DNA of 39,350 bases from NCBI GenBank assembly GCA_964353255.1, contig CAYGVJ010000040.1:1-39350 (forward strand), written 5' to 3'. Under the pieces are notes generated by a model. It ran no database searches. It was not told the origin of the DNA and saw only the letters and a program-made list of their open reading frames with translations. The position numbers and the translations under genes are program-made. The stretch comes from VFZS01 sp964353255. Its GTDB lineage: Bacteria; Acidobacteriota; Terriglobia; Bryobacterales; Bryobacteraceae. Each line of letters starts with the position of its first letter. The stretch's first letter is position 1. This document shows, one piece after another, positions 7,139 to 16,672 of the stretch.

Positions 7139-9874
7139 ATGCGTTCCCCTGTCACGCCGTTCGTGGCGGTTTTGCTGGTGTTTTGGTGCGGGGCCGCCGG
7201 CGCCCAGGAAATCAGCATCGACATACCCTATCAGAGGTTCGTCCTGAGCAACGGGCTTACCCTGCTTGTGCACGAGGACCACAAAGCGCCCATCGTGGCG
7301 GTAAACGTCTGGTACCACGTCGGCTCCAAGAACGAGCGCCCCGGCAGGACCGGCTTTGCGCACCTGTTCGAGCACTTGATGTTCAACGGCAGCGAGCACT
7401 TCAATCAGGACTACTTCAAGGTCCTGGAGAAGCTGGGCGCCACGGACCTGAACGGCACTACCAACAACGACCGCACCAACTACTTCCAGAATGCGCCTAC
7501 TTCGGCCCTGGACACCGTGCTCTGGATGGAGTCCGACCGCATGGGTCACCTGCTGGGAGCCATTGACCAAGCCAAGCTCGATGAGCAGCGCGGCGTGGTG
7601 CAGAACGAAAAGCGGCAGGGCGAAAACCAGCCCTACGGGTTGGTCTACAACCTGCTCACCGAGAACACCTATCCGCCTGGGCATCCCTACTGCTGGACCG
7701 TGATCGGCTCGATGGAGGATCTCGGCGCCGCCAGCCTGAAAGACGCCCAAGAGTGGTTCAAGACCTACTACGGCCCCTCCAACGCCACCATTGTGCTGGC
7801 CGGCGACATCGACGCCAAGACGGCCCGGGAGAAGGTCGAGAAGTACTTCGGCGCCATCCCGCCCGGCCCCCCGGTAGCCAAGCACCGGGCCTGGATAGCC
7901 AAGATGCAGGGCAGCCACCGCGAGGTCCTCCAGGACCGCGTGCCGCAGGCCCGAATCTACAAGGTCTGGAACGCCCCGCAGGCCAATACCGAGGACGCCG
8001 AGTACCTGGGCCTGGCGGCGGCAGTGTTGGGGCAGGGAAGGACTTCGCGTCTATACCGGCGGCTGGTTTACACCGATCAGGTGGCCACGGACGCCTCGGC
8101 CGGGGCCGCCGCGCGGGAGATCGCCGGCCAGTTCCAGATTCAAGCTACTGCCCGCCCAGGCGGCGATCTGGCCAAGGTCGAGAAGGCGATTGACGAGGAG
8201 TTGCAGAAGTTCCTGGCGGGCGGGCCAACGGCGGAAGAACTCCAGCGCGTCAAGACCCGGTCTTTGGCCAATTTTCTGAGAGGCCTGGAGCGGGTAGGCG
8301 GGTTCGGCGGCAAGTCCGACGTGCTGGCCTCCGGCCAGGTCTACGCGGGCGACTCGGAGGCCTACAAGCGAAGCCTTAGCATCCGGCAGCGAGCGACGGT
8401 CGAGGACGTGAAAGCGGCGGCCAATCGCTGGCTCTCCGATGGCGTCTTCGTCCTGGAGGTTCGACCCTTTCCCGCTTTCAAGGCTGCCGGCGCCGACGTA
8501 GACCGCTCCAAGGTGCCGCCGATGGGAACGCCTCCCGAGCTGAAGCTGCCCAAGCTTCAGCGAGCTACGCTGCGCAACGGGCTCAGGGTGATCCTGGCGG
8601 AGCGGCACGAGATCCCCGTGGTGAACTTCGAGCTGGCGGTGGATGCCGGCTACGCGGCGGATCAATCCGTGCTGCCCGGAACCGCCCGCCTGGCTTTGTC
8701 CATGCTGAATGAAGGGACGAAGACCAGGACCTCCTTCCAGATCAGCGAGGAACTGGACGGGCTGGGCGCCCGGCTTAGCGCCAACTCCAACCTGGATCTG
8801 TCGCTGGTGTCCCTGTCGGCGTTGACGGCCAACCTGGACCGCTCGCTGGAGATCTTCGCTGACGTGGTGCTGAACCCGTCGTTTCCTGAGCAGGATTTCA
8901 AGCGCGAGCAGAAGCTGCTCCTGGCGGCGATTCAGCGCGAGAAGGCCCAGCCCATGACCATCGGCCTCCGGGTGCTCCCGGGCCTGCTCTACGGCAAGGG
9001 CCACGCTTACGGGAACCCGTTAACCGGCTCGGGTGCCGAGACTTCCGTGACGGCGATGACCCGGGAGAGCCTGGTCAAGTTCCACCAAGCCTGGTTCAAG
9101 CCCAACAACGCTACCCTGGTGGTGGTGGGCGATATTACGCTCGCCGAGATCACGCCCAAGCTGGAGAATCTGTTCGCCGCCTGGAAGCCCGGCGAGGTTC
9201 CCAAGAAGAACATTGGCGCCGTCGGGTATCAGCCGCGCTCGGTCGTGTACCTGATCGACAAGCCGGGTGCTATCCAATCCAACATTCTGGTGGGCCAGAT
9301 CGCTCCGCCCAAGGCCAACCCGGACGAACTCGCCATCGAGACGCTGAACACCTTGCTAGGCGAGATGTTCGTGTCCCGCATCAACATGAACCTACGGGAG
9401 GACAAGCACTGGACTTACGGTGCCCGCTCAGTAGTCGTGGACGCGCGGGGACAGCGGCCTTTCGTCGCTTTTGCGCCTGTGCAGAGCGACAAGACCAAGG
9501 AAGCCGCCGAGGAGCTGCTCAAGGAGCTGCGGGGCCCGCTGGGGGACCGGCCCGTGACGGCTGACGAGCTCAGCATGGCCCAGGACAACCGCACTCTGAG
9601 CCTGCCGGGTTCACGCGAAACCAGCGGCGCAGTAGCGGCTTCGATCCTCGATATGGTGCAGTTCGGCCTGCCGGATGACTACTACGAGACCTACGCCGGC
9701 AAGGTGCGCGCCCTCAAAATCGCTGACCTGACCGCCGCCGCGCGCAAGCTGATTCACGCCGACGGCCTGATCTGGGTGATCGTCGGCGACCGCGCCCAGA
9801 TCGAGGCTCCGCTGCGCCAGGCCAACCTCGGCGAAATCCGGTTCATCGACGCCGACGGCAACCCGGTGAAGTAG
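7139..9874 (+). CDS. Exported M16-family zinc metallopeptidase (two-domain)
   Basis: This 911-residue protein has an N-terminal signal peptide (about residues 1-22, ending GAAGAQ) and two M16 repeats. The first contains the inverted zinc motif HLFEH (75-79) and the third ligand Glu near 157 (VVQNEKRQ), so it should be active. The second (from about 470, ATLRNGLRVILAERHEIP) lacks the HxxEH motif (GTARLALSMLNEG instead), as is usual for the structural partner domain. Such periplasmic enzymes form a clam-shell chamber that digests peptides. A strong ribosome site GGAGGAAAG precedes the ATG. The gene is single, with a hairpin just after the stop. Confidence 0.93.
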   Translation: MRSPVTPFVAVLLVFWCGAAGAQEISIDIPYQRFVLSNGLTLLVHEDHKAPIVAVNVWYHVGSKNERPGRTGFAHLFEHLMFNGSEHFNQDYFKVLEKLGATDLNGTTNNDRTNYFQNAPTSALDTVLWMESDRMGHLLGAIDQAKLDEQRGVVQNEKRQGENQPYGLVYNLLTENTYPPGHPYCWTVIGSMEDLGAASLKDAQEWFKTYYGPSNATIVLAGDIDAKTAREKVEKYFGAIPPGPPVAKHRAWIAKMQGSHREVLQDRVPQARIYKVWNAPQANTEDAEYLGLAAAVLGQGRTSRLYRRLVYTDQVATDASAGAAAREIAGQFQIQATARPGGDLAKVEKAIDEELQKFLAGGPTAEELQRVKTRSLANFLRGLERVGGFGGKSDVLASGQVYAGDSEAYKRSLSIRQRATVEDVKAAANRWLSDGVFVLEVRPFPAFKAAGADVDRSKVPPMGTPPELKLPKLQRATLRNGLRVILAERHEIPVVNFELAVDAGYAADQSVLPGTARLALSMLNEGTKTRTSFQISEELDGLGARLSANSNLDLSLVSLSALTANLDRSLEIFADVVLNPSFPEQDFKREQKLLLAAIQREKAQPMTIGLRVLPGLLYGKGHAYGNPLTGSGAETSVTAMTRESLVKFHQAWFKPNNATLVVVGDITLAEITPKLENLFAAWKPGEVPKKNIGAVGYQPRSVVYLIDKPGAIQSNILVGQIAPPKANPDELAIETLNTLLGEMFVSRINMNLREDKHWTYGARSVVVDARGQRPFVAFAPVQSDKTKEAAEELLKELRGPLGDRPVTADELSMAQDNRTLSLPGSRETSGAVAASILDMVQFGLPDDYYETYAGKVRALKIADLTAAARKLIHADGLIWVIVGDRAQIEAPLRQANLGEIRFIDADGNPVK

Positions 9875-9876
9875 GA

Positions 9877-9906
9877 CTTCAGCTTGTCGGCCTGGACAAG
9901 CTGAAG
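9877..9906. terminator. Bidirectional hairpin terminator
   Basis: A perfect 12-bp stem (CTTCAGCTTGTC / GACAAGCTGAAG) with a 6-base loop starts three bases after the M16 stop codon, between two convergent genes. No T-run follows on either side, so it may be a weak intrinsic terminator or an RNA-stabilising end. Confidence 0.7.
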
Positions 9907-9912
9907 CTTATC

Positions 9913-10371
9913 CTACCGCCCCACAATGTCAATCGTGGTCGTCGGCGACTGGCGAACCTTGGCGTAAATGTCGTTCCACTCCTTGTGAGCGGCGTGGCCG
10001 GCATACACCTTCAACGCCGCGTCGTCCGCCAGCTCCATGCACACGCCGTAGCTGCGCATGCGCCGGGTGACGGGGCCGGTGACGTCTTTCTCGCCGGCGG
10101 CCAGCTTCTTAAAGGTCTCGCGGTCCGTGCCGAAAATGGCCAGCTCTCTGGTGAGCTTGCCGTGCCAGACCTTGAGGAGACCTGGGATCTTGCCGGGCAA
10201 CTCGTCAGTGGCCTTGTAGAAGGCGTTCCAATCGCCCTCTGTGGCTGTCTCCACAGGGGTGAAAGTGAAGCAGTGCATCAGCTTCTTCTCGCCGGCCGAA
10301 AGCACTGCGGTGGCCAGCACCAGGATTGCCAGGCAGGCTGCCAGGCGTAGGATCGTGGTCGAATTGAGCAT
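9913..10371 (-). CDS. Exported Dabb (stress-responsive A/B barrel)-type protein
   Basis: The protein of 152 residues has a clear signal peptide (MLNSTTILRLAACLAILVLATAVLSAGEKK). The mature part resembles the Dabb ferredoxin-like dimeric barrel: KLMHCFTFTP opens the first strand, a helix with KIPGLLKVWHGK follows, and the end has DDAALKVYAGHAAHKEWNDIY, close to the usual 'Y..hp.H..f' pattern of that family. Dabb proteins are small, often stress-related, and mostly of unknown activity; exported forms are common in acidobacteria and planctomycetes. The ATG at 10371 has GGAGGAACC directly upstream; an in-frame ATG at 10410 would spoil the signal peptide. Confidence 0.75.
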   Translation of the reverse strand: MLNSTTILRLAACLAILVLATAVLSAGEKKLMHCFTFTPVETATEGDWNAFYKATDELPGKIPGLLKVWHGKLTRELAIFGTDRETFKKLAAGEKDVTGPVTRRMRSYGVCMELADDAALKVYAGHAAHKEWNDIYAKVRQSPTTTIDIVGR

Positions 10372-10454
10372 GGTTCCTCCGCGCGATTGTTGGAATTCAG
10401 TAGCGATCATCCATTCTAGCAGCTATGCGCAGCCTATGATAGAATCGCGCGGGG

Positions 10455-11294
10455 ATGGCCATGCAGCCACCGGGGGAGGGCTGGCACAGACACGCGGCGG
10501 CGCGGGTGGGGGCGGGGGTTCTGGCTGGCGCGCTCCTGGCATGGGCGCTCATTGCCAGCCGGCGGCCGCCGAAGGTGGTCCCGGACGCCACTGCCCCCGC
10601 GTGGTCGCTTTCCGATTTCGCCGGCGACGGCACGCCGGATTTCCTGCGCCTGGAGGACCCGGCAGACCGCCGGGCGTTCTCGAGCTGGTTCACCTTTCTG
10701 GCTGAGGCGCAATACTTCATCCCGCCGGCGGAGCGGCCCGTGGAAATCAGCGACTGCGCGGCCCTGGTCCGGTTCTCCTACCGCGAAGCCTTGAGCCGGC
10801 ATGATGGGGCCTGGGCCGGCCGCCTGAAGCTTCCGGCGCTTCCACCCATGCCGCAGGCGCGGAAGTATCAGTACCCTTTCACGCCGCTTGGCGCGCGCCT
10901 GTTCCGCGTGGCGCCGGGGCCTTTCGCTGGGGCTGACGCTGGCGGGGCCGCTTTCGCCGAGTTCGCTGACGCCGAGACTCTGCTCCGGCGCAACTGCCAC
11001 TGGGTGAGCCGGGACGTGCGTCGCGCCTCCCCGGGTGAGCTGCTCTTCTTCCGGCAACTCGAACAGGACCAGCCGTTTCACGTGATGGTCTTTCTGGGGC
11101 CAAGCCAGTTCGAGAGCGGCGCCGGCGAGTGGGTCGTCTACCACACCGGGCCGCTCGCGGGCGGCCCGGGCGAGATCCGGCGGCCTTCGCTGAAGGAACT
11201 GCTGCGCCATCCGGCGCCGCGCTGGCGCCCGCTCGAGGGCAACCGCAATTTCCTCGGCGTCTACCGCTGGAACATACTTCGGGATATGGTGTAA
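10455..11294 (+). CDS. DUF1175-type secreted/anchored protein, partner of alpha-2-macroglobulin
   Basis: This 279-residue protein has an N-terminal membrane anchor or signal (about residues 16-35) and a DUF1175-type domain, as in E. coli YfaT, which is encoded beside the alpha-2-macroglobulin YfaS. The domain has an NlpC/P60-like layout: Cys101 in ISDCAALVRFSYREAL and His209 in PFHVMVFLG could form a Cys-His pair. A catalytic role is unproven. It lies three bases before the alpha-2-macroglobulin gene, so the two are surely co-transcribed. A TATGAT at 10435-10440 could be a -10. In-frame ATG codons occur at 10455 and 10461. Confidence 0.8.
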   Translation: MAMQPPGEGWHRHAAARVGAGVLAGALLAWALIASRRPPKVVPDATAPAWSLSDFAGDGTPDFLRLEDPADRRAFSSWFTFLAEAQYFIPPAERPVEISDCAALVRFSYREALSRHDGAWAGRLKLPALPPMPQARKYQYPFTPLGARLFRVAPGPFAGADAGGAAFAEFADAETLLRRNCHWVSRDVRRASPGELLFFRQLEQDQPFHVMVFLGPSQFESGAGEWVVYHTGPLAGGPGEIRRPSLKELLRHPAPRWRPLEGNRNFLGVYRWNILRDMV

Positions 11295-11297
11295 CTC

Positions 11298-14200
11298 ATG
11301 CGCACCTGGCACACGGTGGCGGCAGCCGCGCTGCTGGCGCTGGCCTTGCCCAGCGCGGGCCAGCGGGAGCAGCCCTACTTCTCGCTTTCGAGCAGCCGGA
11401 CCTACGGTCCCGGCGAGAGCCCCAGCATCCAGCTCTCGGGCTACGGCGTGGATGTATTGCAGTTCCGTGTTTACCGGGTCAGGGATCCGCTGGTGTTTTT
11501 CGAACGACTCGAAGAGCAGCACCGGTTCGGTGGCCGGGCGCCACGGCCGCCGCATAAGCTGACCTTGCTGGAACGCTTTCACCGCTGGAAGGCGCGCCGG
11601 CGTGACTGGGTGCGCGACCTGTTTCGCTCCCAGTTCACTCAGGAGCAGCGCTGGGCCATTCGCGACTGGTGGCTCAAGCGCGGCCAGGAGCCGGTGCACC
11701 GCGCGGCCCCCGCGCGGGCCGAGTTCGCCAATGTGCCCTTGCTCAACGCCCAGCAAGTGGTGGCGGTGTGGCAACAGCGCGTCTCACGGGCGGAGCGCTG
11801 GGCCTACCAGACAGTGCCGGTCCAGGTCAAGGACAAGGGCCTGTACCTGGTGGAGGCCACCAACGGGACATTGCAGGCCTACACCATTGTCTCGGTCACC
11901 GATCTGGCAGTGATCGCCAAAGGCTCGCCCGGGCGAGTGCTGGCCCGGGTGGTCAACCGGGCCACGGGCGCCCCGGCGGCTGGCTGCCCGGTAGTCCTGC
12001 GCAGCCGCAAACAGGAACCGCTGCGGTTGCGCGCGGATGAGCAGGGGCTGATCGAGGCCAGGCTCAGCGAGGAGCGCCCCGAGGACGTGCTCCTGCTGGC
12101 GCGCCAAGGTGACGACTTCGCCGCCGTCTCGCTCTACGGCTGGAGCCTCGGCACCGACCCGGAGCGGAATCTCACCGGCTACATCTACACCGACCGGCCG
12201 GTGTACAGGCCGGGCCACACCGTCTACTTTCGGGGTATTCTGCGGGTGCAGTCCGAGGCCGGTTACCAGCTTTTCCAGCGCAAGGAAGTGGAAGTCGAGG
12301 TGCAAGACCCGGAGGGTAAGTCGGTCTTCAAGAAGACGCTGCCGCTCGGGGCTGTGGGCGCTTTTCATGGCGACTGGAAGCTGGCTGAGGACGCGGCCCT
12401 GGGTTATTACTCGATCGAGCTGCGCACCGGCTCGGCGTTCGTCTCCGGGGGATTCCACGTCGAGGAATACAAGAAGCCGGAATACGAGGTGCGCGTCACT
12501 CCCGCCGTACGCCGGGTGGTTCAGGGCGAGCCGGTCCAGGTGCTCATCGAAGCGCGCTACTACTACGGCGAGCCGGTGGCGCAGGCCAAGGTGGCCTACG
12601 TCGTGCATCGCTCGCGCTACTGGGCGCCGTTTTACGGCGAGCCGGAGGAGCTGGAGGAAGAGGAGGGTTCTGAAGGGGACTACTACGGCGGCGGCGAACA
12701 TGTCCTGGAGGGAGCCGGCCAGCTTGATCCGCAAGGCCGACTCACGGTGAGTATCCCCACCGAAATCTTACCCCATGACCTGCGCTACCGCATCGGGGCG
12801 CGCGTCACCGATGCTGCGGGCCGTGAGATCTCCGGCGCCGCCGTGGTTGTGGCTACCATTGCCAACTACCTAGTCCACGTGGAAGCTGATCAGTACCTCT
12901 ACACGCCGGGCCAGACGGCGCGGCTGGCGGTCGAGACCCGCGACTACGACAACCACCCGGTCGGCGGCATCGGCTTTCGCGTCGAAGTGTCTGAACGCCG
13001 GTGGAAGCAGCCCCCCGGTCCCGTGGTGGTTGCCGTGGAAGGCCGCACGGAGGCGAACGGGAAAGCCACCGTGGAGGTCCCGCTGGCGCGGGCGGGCTCG
13101 TTCGTCGCCCACGCCGCCTCGCGCGCGCCGGAGGGCCGCGAAGTCGCCGACGACGCCTATTTGTGGGTGAGCGGGGCCGGAGCCGGCTGGCTGGCCGAGC
13201 GGCGCGAGCGCATCGAGCTGGTGCCCGACAAGAAATCCTACGCGCCGGGCGAGGTGGCTAAGATCCTGATCATAACCGGCGTGCCCGCAGCACACCTGTG
13301 GGTCACCGTCGAAGGACGCCGGGTCGAAACCTTGAAGATAGTTTCTGGCGACTCCCCGACGGTGACCGTCGAGGTCCCCGTTCGGCCCGAGCACGCGCCC
13401 AACTTCTTCGTGAGCGCCGCCTTCCTCTATCGCAACCAGCTATACCAAGGCACGAAGACGATTCGTGTGCCGCCCGTCGAGCACCGGCTGAGCGTCGAGG
13501 TCAGCGCCTCGAAGGATCAGTTCCGGCCCGGCGAGACCGGCCTGTACACCATCCAGGCCCGCGACTCCGTGGGCCGGCCCGTCTCGGCTGAATTCAGCCT
13601 GGGCGTGGTGGATGAATCCCTATACGCCGTGCGCCCGGAGACTACGCCGGACATTCTCAAGTTCTTCTACGGGAGCGCGCCCAACCGTGTGAGCACCGAC
13701 ACTTCGCTGAGTTTTTACTTCCACGGAGAAGCCGGCAAGCGACGCATGCCTCTGGCCTGGGTGCGACCGGCGGGCGCGCACGCGCAACTGAAGCCGGAGA
13801 AGTTTGTGCAGCCGGAGGTGCGCCGGGCCTTCCCAGATACCATCTATTGGGTGGCCGACCTGCGGACTGACGCGAGTGGGCGCGCGCAAGCGCAGGTCAG
13901 CTTCCCCGATGCCTTGACCACTTGGCGGGCCACGGCCCGGGGCGTAACCGCGGACACCAGAGTGGGTAGCGCCCTCGAACGGGTCATTGTGCGCAAAAAC
14001 CTCATCCTGCGCCTGGCTGCGCCGCGCTTTTTCACTCAGGGCGACGAGGTGGTTGTCTCGGCCATCGTCCACAACTACCTGGCCTCTCAAAAGCGCGTGC
14101 GGCTCTCGCTGGCGGCCCAAGGGCTGGAGTTGTTGGAAGGCGCCACCACCGACGTCACCGTGGCCACCCGCGGCCAGGCCCAGGTGGACTTCCGGCTCCG

Positions 14201-15917
14201 CGCCCGCCTTCCCGGCAAGGCTGTGCTGCTGGGCCAGGCGCTCACCGACGAAGAATCCGACGCCCTGGAGCTCACCCTGCCAATCCTGCCCTACGGCGTG
14301 AAGCTCTTGAGCGCCCGCGCAGGTTCGATGGCCGAGCCGCAGGGGCAGGTCGAGGTCGAGCTCGGCTTCCCGGCGGAGGCGACGCCTGAAGCCCGCAGCC
14401 TGACTCTGGAGGTCACGCCTTCGCTGGCCGGAGCCCTCTTCGGAGCGCTCGACTACCTCACTTCTTTCCCTTACGGCTGCACCGAGCAGACCATGTCGAG
14501 CTTCCTGCCGAACGTGGTCGTGGCGCAGGCGGCCAAGACGCTGGGGCTGAAGTCGTCCGTGGATCAGGCCGCGCTGGGCAAGAAGATCCGCGAGGGGCTG
14601 GACCGCCTCTACGACTTCCAGCACGAGGACGGCGGCTGGGGCTGGTGGCAGACCGACGAGAGCCAGGTGTTCATGACCGCTTACGTAGTGGCTGGGCTGG
14701 CCCAGGCCCAGGCGGCGGGCTACGGCGTCCGCCCAGGCGTGCTCGACAGGGGGATTTCCTGGCTGCGCCAGCAATGGCCGAAGCTGGAGCGCGCGACCGC
14801 GGATCTGCGCGCCTACGTGGCCTACTCGCTGGCGGAGGCGGGCCAGCGAGAGCCTTCCTGGCTGGAGGCCTTGTGGAGCCAGCGCCAGGAGCTGTCGCCC
14901 TACGGGCTGGCGCTGCTCGGCCTGGGCATGCAGCGGGCGGGCGACTCGCGAGCTGCCGAGGCGGCCACGCTGCTGGAGGCCGCGGCCCGCTCCGACGAGC
15001 GCGAAGCCTTCTGGCAGGTCTCACGGGATCCGCTCATGGACCTCGAGTGGGACGTGACCGCGGAAGCCACGGCCTATGCGCTGAAGTTCCTGGCCCGCCA
15101 GCGGCCTGAGAGCCCGCTGCTGGCCAAGGCCGCCGTCTACCTGGTGAACCACCGCGACCAGGGCGCCTGGTGGACCTCGACCAAGCAGACGGCCATGGTG
15201 GTCTACGGGTTGACCGACTACCTGCGCCAGAGCGGCGAGTTGCGCCCGGACTTCGGCGTCACCGTCTGGGTGAATGACCGGCCGGTGCTCGAACGGCGAT
15301 TCGGGGAGGCCGACAGCCTGGCCGGCGCGCCCGTCGAGGTCCGCATCCCGGCCTCGCAACTGGCCTCCGGGCAGGCCCGCATTCGCCTTCGCAAGAGCGG
15401 CGCGGGGCGTCTGTACTGGTCGGCGCGGGCGGAATATTACTCGACCGCCTCACGGCTGGTGGCAACGGGCAGCGTCTCGCTCAACCTGTTGCGCGACTAC
15501 TTCCGGCTCGCGCCCGCGCAGGAAGGCGGGCGGATCGTCTACCGGCTGGAGCCGCTGGAGGGTGCGGCCCGCAAGGGCGACGTGATCGCGGTGCGTCTCA
15601 CGCTGAGCGGAGGCCAGTGGCGCTACCTGATGCTGGAAGACCCGATTCCCGCAGGCGCCGAGTTCATCGAGCGCGACGAGCTATACGAGCTTCAAGACAA
15701 GCCGCCCTGGTGGCAGTCCTGGTACACCCGCCGGGAGTTTCACGATGATCGCGCCGCGGTTTTCCAGACCTTTTTCAACCGCGGCCAGGCGCAGTACTTC
15801 TACCTGCTGAAGGTGGTCAACGCCGGGCGGTTTCAAATCAGCCCGGCGCGCGTACAGCCCATGTATCAGCCGAACTACTTGGCGACGACGGAGAGCCGAG
15901 TGCTGGAGGTGAGATGA
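11298..15917 (+). CDS. Bacterial alpha-2-macroglobulin with thioester
   Basis: The 1539-residue exported protein starts with a signal peptide (about 1-22). After MG-type beta domains, YTDRPVYRPGHTVYFRG near residue 298 is the typical MG2 sequence. An acidic, Gly/Tyr-rich segment near 440-470 may be the protease-cleavable bait region. DTIYWVADLRTDASGRA near 848 opens the conserved A2M block. The thioester motif YGCTEQ is present, with Cys1061, followed by an alpha-helical domain with repeated GGWGWW-type helices. Such proteins trap periplasmic proteases. No lipobox is seen, unlike the E. coli YfhM lipoprotein, so it may be free in the periplasm. It is flanked by its DUF1175 partner and a membrane protein in one transcript. 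Confidence 0.93.
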   Translation: MRTWHTVAAAALLALALPSAGQREQPYFSLSSSRTYGPGESPSIQLSGYGVDVLQFRVYRVRDPLVFFERLEEQHRFGGRAPRPPHKLTLLERFHRWKARRRDWVRDLFRSQFTQEQRWAIRDWWLKRGQEPVHRAAPARAEFANVPLLNAQQVVAVWQQRVSRAERWAYQTVPVQVKDKGLYLVEATNGTLQAYTIVSVTDLAVIAKGSPGRVLARVVNRATGAPAAGCPVVLRSRKQEPLRLRADEQGLIEARLSEERPEDVLLLARQGDDFAAVSLYGWSLGTDPERNLTGYIYTDRPVYRPGHTVYFRGILRVQSEAGYQLFQRKEVEVEVQDPEGKSVFKKTLPLGAVGAFHGDWKLAEDAALGYYSIELRTGSAFVSGGFHVEEYKKPEYEVRVTPAVRRVVQGEPVQVLIEARYYYGEPVAQAKVAYVVHRSRYWAPFYGEPEELEEEEGSEGDYYGGGEHVLEGAGQLDPQGRLTVSIPTEILPHDLRYRIGARVTDAAGREISGAAVVVATIANYLVHVEADQYLYTPGQTARLAVETRDYDNHPVGGIGFRVEVSERRWKQPPGPVVVAVEGRTEANGKATVEVPLARAGSFVAHAASRAPEGREVADDAYLWVSGAGAGWLAERRERIELVPDKKSYAPGEVAKILIITGVPAAHLWVTVEGRRVETLKIVSGDSPTVTVEVPVRPEHAPNFFVSAAFLYRNQLYQGTKTIRVPPVEHRLSVEVSASKDQFRPGETGLYTIQARDSVGRPVSAEFSLGVVDESLYAVRPETTPDILKFFYGSAPNRVSTDTSLSFYFHGEAGKRRMPLAWVRPAGAHAQLKPEKFVQPEVRRAFPDTIYWVADLRTDASGRAQAQVSFPDALTTWRATARGVTADTRVGSALERVIVRKNLILRLAAPRFFTQGDEVVVSAIVHNYLASQKRVRLSLAAQGLELLEGATTDVTVATRGQAQVDFRLRARLPGKAVLLGQALTDEESDALELTLPILPYGVKLLSARAGSMAEPQGQVEVELGFPAEATPEARSLTLEVTPSLAGALFGALDYLTSFPYGCTEQTMSSFLPNVVVAQAAKTLGLKSSVDQAALGKKIREGLDRLYDFQHEDGGWGWWQTDESQVFMTAYVVAGLAQAQAAGYGVRPGVLDRGISWLRQQWPKLERATADLRAYVAYSLAEAGQREPSWLEALWSQRQELSPYGLALLGLGMQRAGDSRAAEAATLLEAAARSDEREAFWQVSRDPLMDLEWDVTAEATAYALKFLARQRPESPLLAKAAVYLVNHRDQGAWWTSTKQTAMVVYGLTDYLRQSGELRPDFGVTVWVNDRPVLERRFGEADSLAGAPVEVRIPASQLASGQARIRLRKSGAGRLYWSARAEYYSTASRLVATGSVSLNLLRDYFRLAPAQEGGRIVYRLEPLEGAARKGDVIAVRLTLSGGQWRYLMLEDPIPAGAEFIERDELYELQDKPPWWQSWYTRREFHDDRAAVFQTFFNRGQAQYFYLLKVVNAGRFQISPARVQPMYQPNYLATTESRVLEVR

Positions 15918-16672
15918 AAGCCGGGTTTCTGGAGGTGGAGCGCCGGGCGCTGGCCGAGGTGTGGGCGCGCAAGAAGCTCGCGGTGACGCTGCTGGCGGGG
16001 AATGCCGGTCTTGCGGCAGCGGCTTACGCCTGGCTATGGGTTCCCGACGAGACGGGGATTGAGGTCGCGCTCTCGGGGCTGCTGGCTCTGGCGGTGGTGT
16101 TTGCCGCGGTATGGCTGAACGGAGCCGTTCTGGCGGCCTTTCACGCGGAAACGGGCCCGCTGCCTCTGCGGCTGGCCTTGCGCCGGCTGCCGAGGTTTCT
16201 GTTGTGGGTGCTCGTGGTGGCGGCGGTCACGGTCGCTGCCGTGTGGCTGGCCGGGAGCGCGGGAAAGGTCACTCAGTACCTGGCGTCCTTCTTGACATTG
16301 CGGCTGCGCCGGCCGGTGAGCCCGGAGCGCGTGGAGTGGCTCTACGGCTCGCTGCTCCGCGGCGCCTGGTGCGCGGTGGTGCTGGCGCTACTCCCGCTGG
16401 CCAGCCAGGCGGCGGGCGGCGGCTTCAGCGCACGCGCAGCACTGGCGACGATCGCCCGCCCGCGCTACTGGGTGGCTTGCGCCTTGCTGGCGCTGGCCGG
16501 CCTGTACGTGCCGGGCAAGCTGGTAAACTGGGCGCCCGAGTTCGGGGCTTTGTCTTTCCAGGCAGGCAGTATGGGACTACGTCTTGGCCTGGCCTACCTG
16601 CTGGCCATGACGGCCTGGCTGACACTGGCGGCGGTCATCGGCCGGATGGGGCGCGAGGAGTCGAAGTCGTGA
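15914..16672 (+). CDS. Multi-pass membrane protein of the alpha-2-macroglobulin operon
   Basis: This 252-residue protein has about six hydrophobic segments (near 22-42, 52-76, 93-115, 150-166, 187-203 and 222-242) and no recognised catalytic motif. I do not know the family. Its ATG overlaps the alpha-2-macroglobulin stop by four bases (ATGA), so it is co-translated with that gene and DUF1175 and may anchor or assist the complex. Its 3' end overlaps the convergent fusion gene by 38 bases. Confidence 0.8.
   Translation: MKAGFLEVERRALAEVWARKKLAVTLLAGNAGLAAAAYAWLWVPDETGIEVALSGLLALAVVFAAVWLNGAVLAAFHAETGPLPLRLALRRLPRFLLWVLVVAAVTVAAVWLAGSAGKVTQYLASFLTLRLRRPVSPERVEWLYGSLLRGAWCAVVLALLPLASQAAGGGFSARAALATIARPRYWVACALLALAGLYVPGKLVNWAPEFGALSFQAGSMGLRLGLAYLLAMTAWLTLAAVIGRMGREESKS

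Noticed and set aside
8051..9004. A 317-codon minus-strand frame inside the M16 peptidase gene
   Set aside because: No family match and no ribosome site; the plus-strand gene is continuous with conserved motifs.
10434..11774. A 446-codon minus-strand frame opposite DUF1175 and the A2M start
   Set aside because: High-GC antisense shadow with no family match, while the plus strand has clear conserved proteins.
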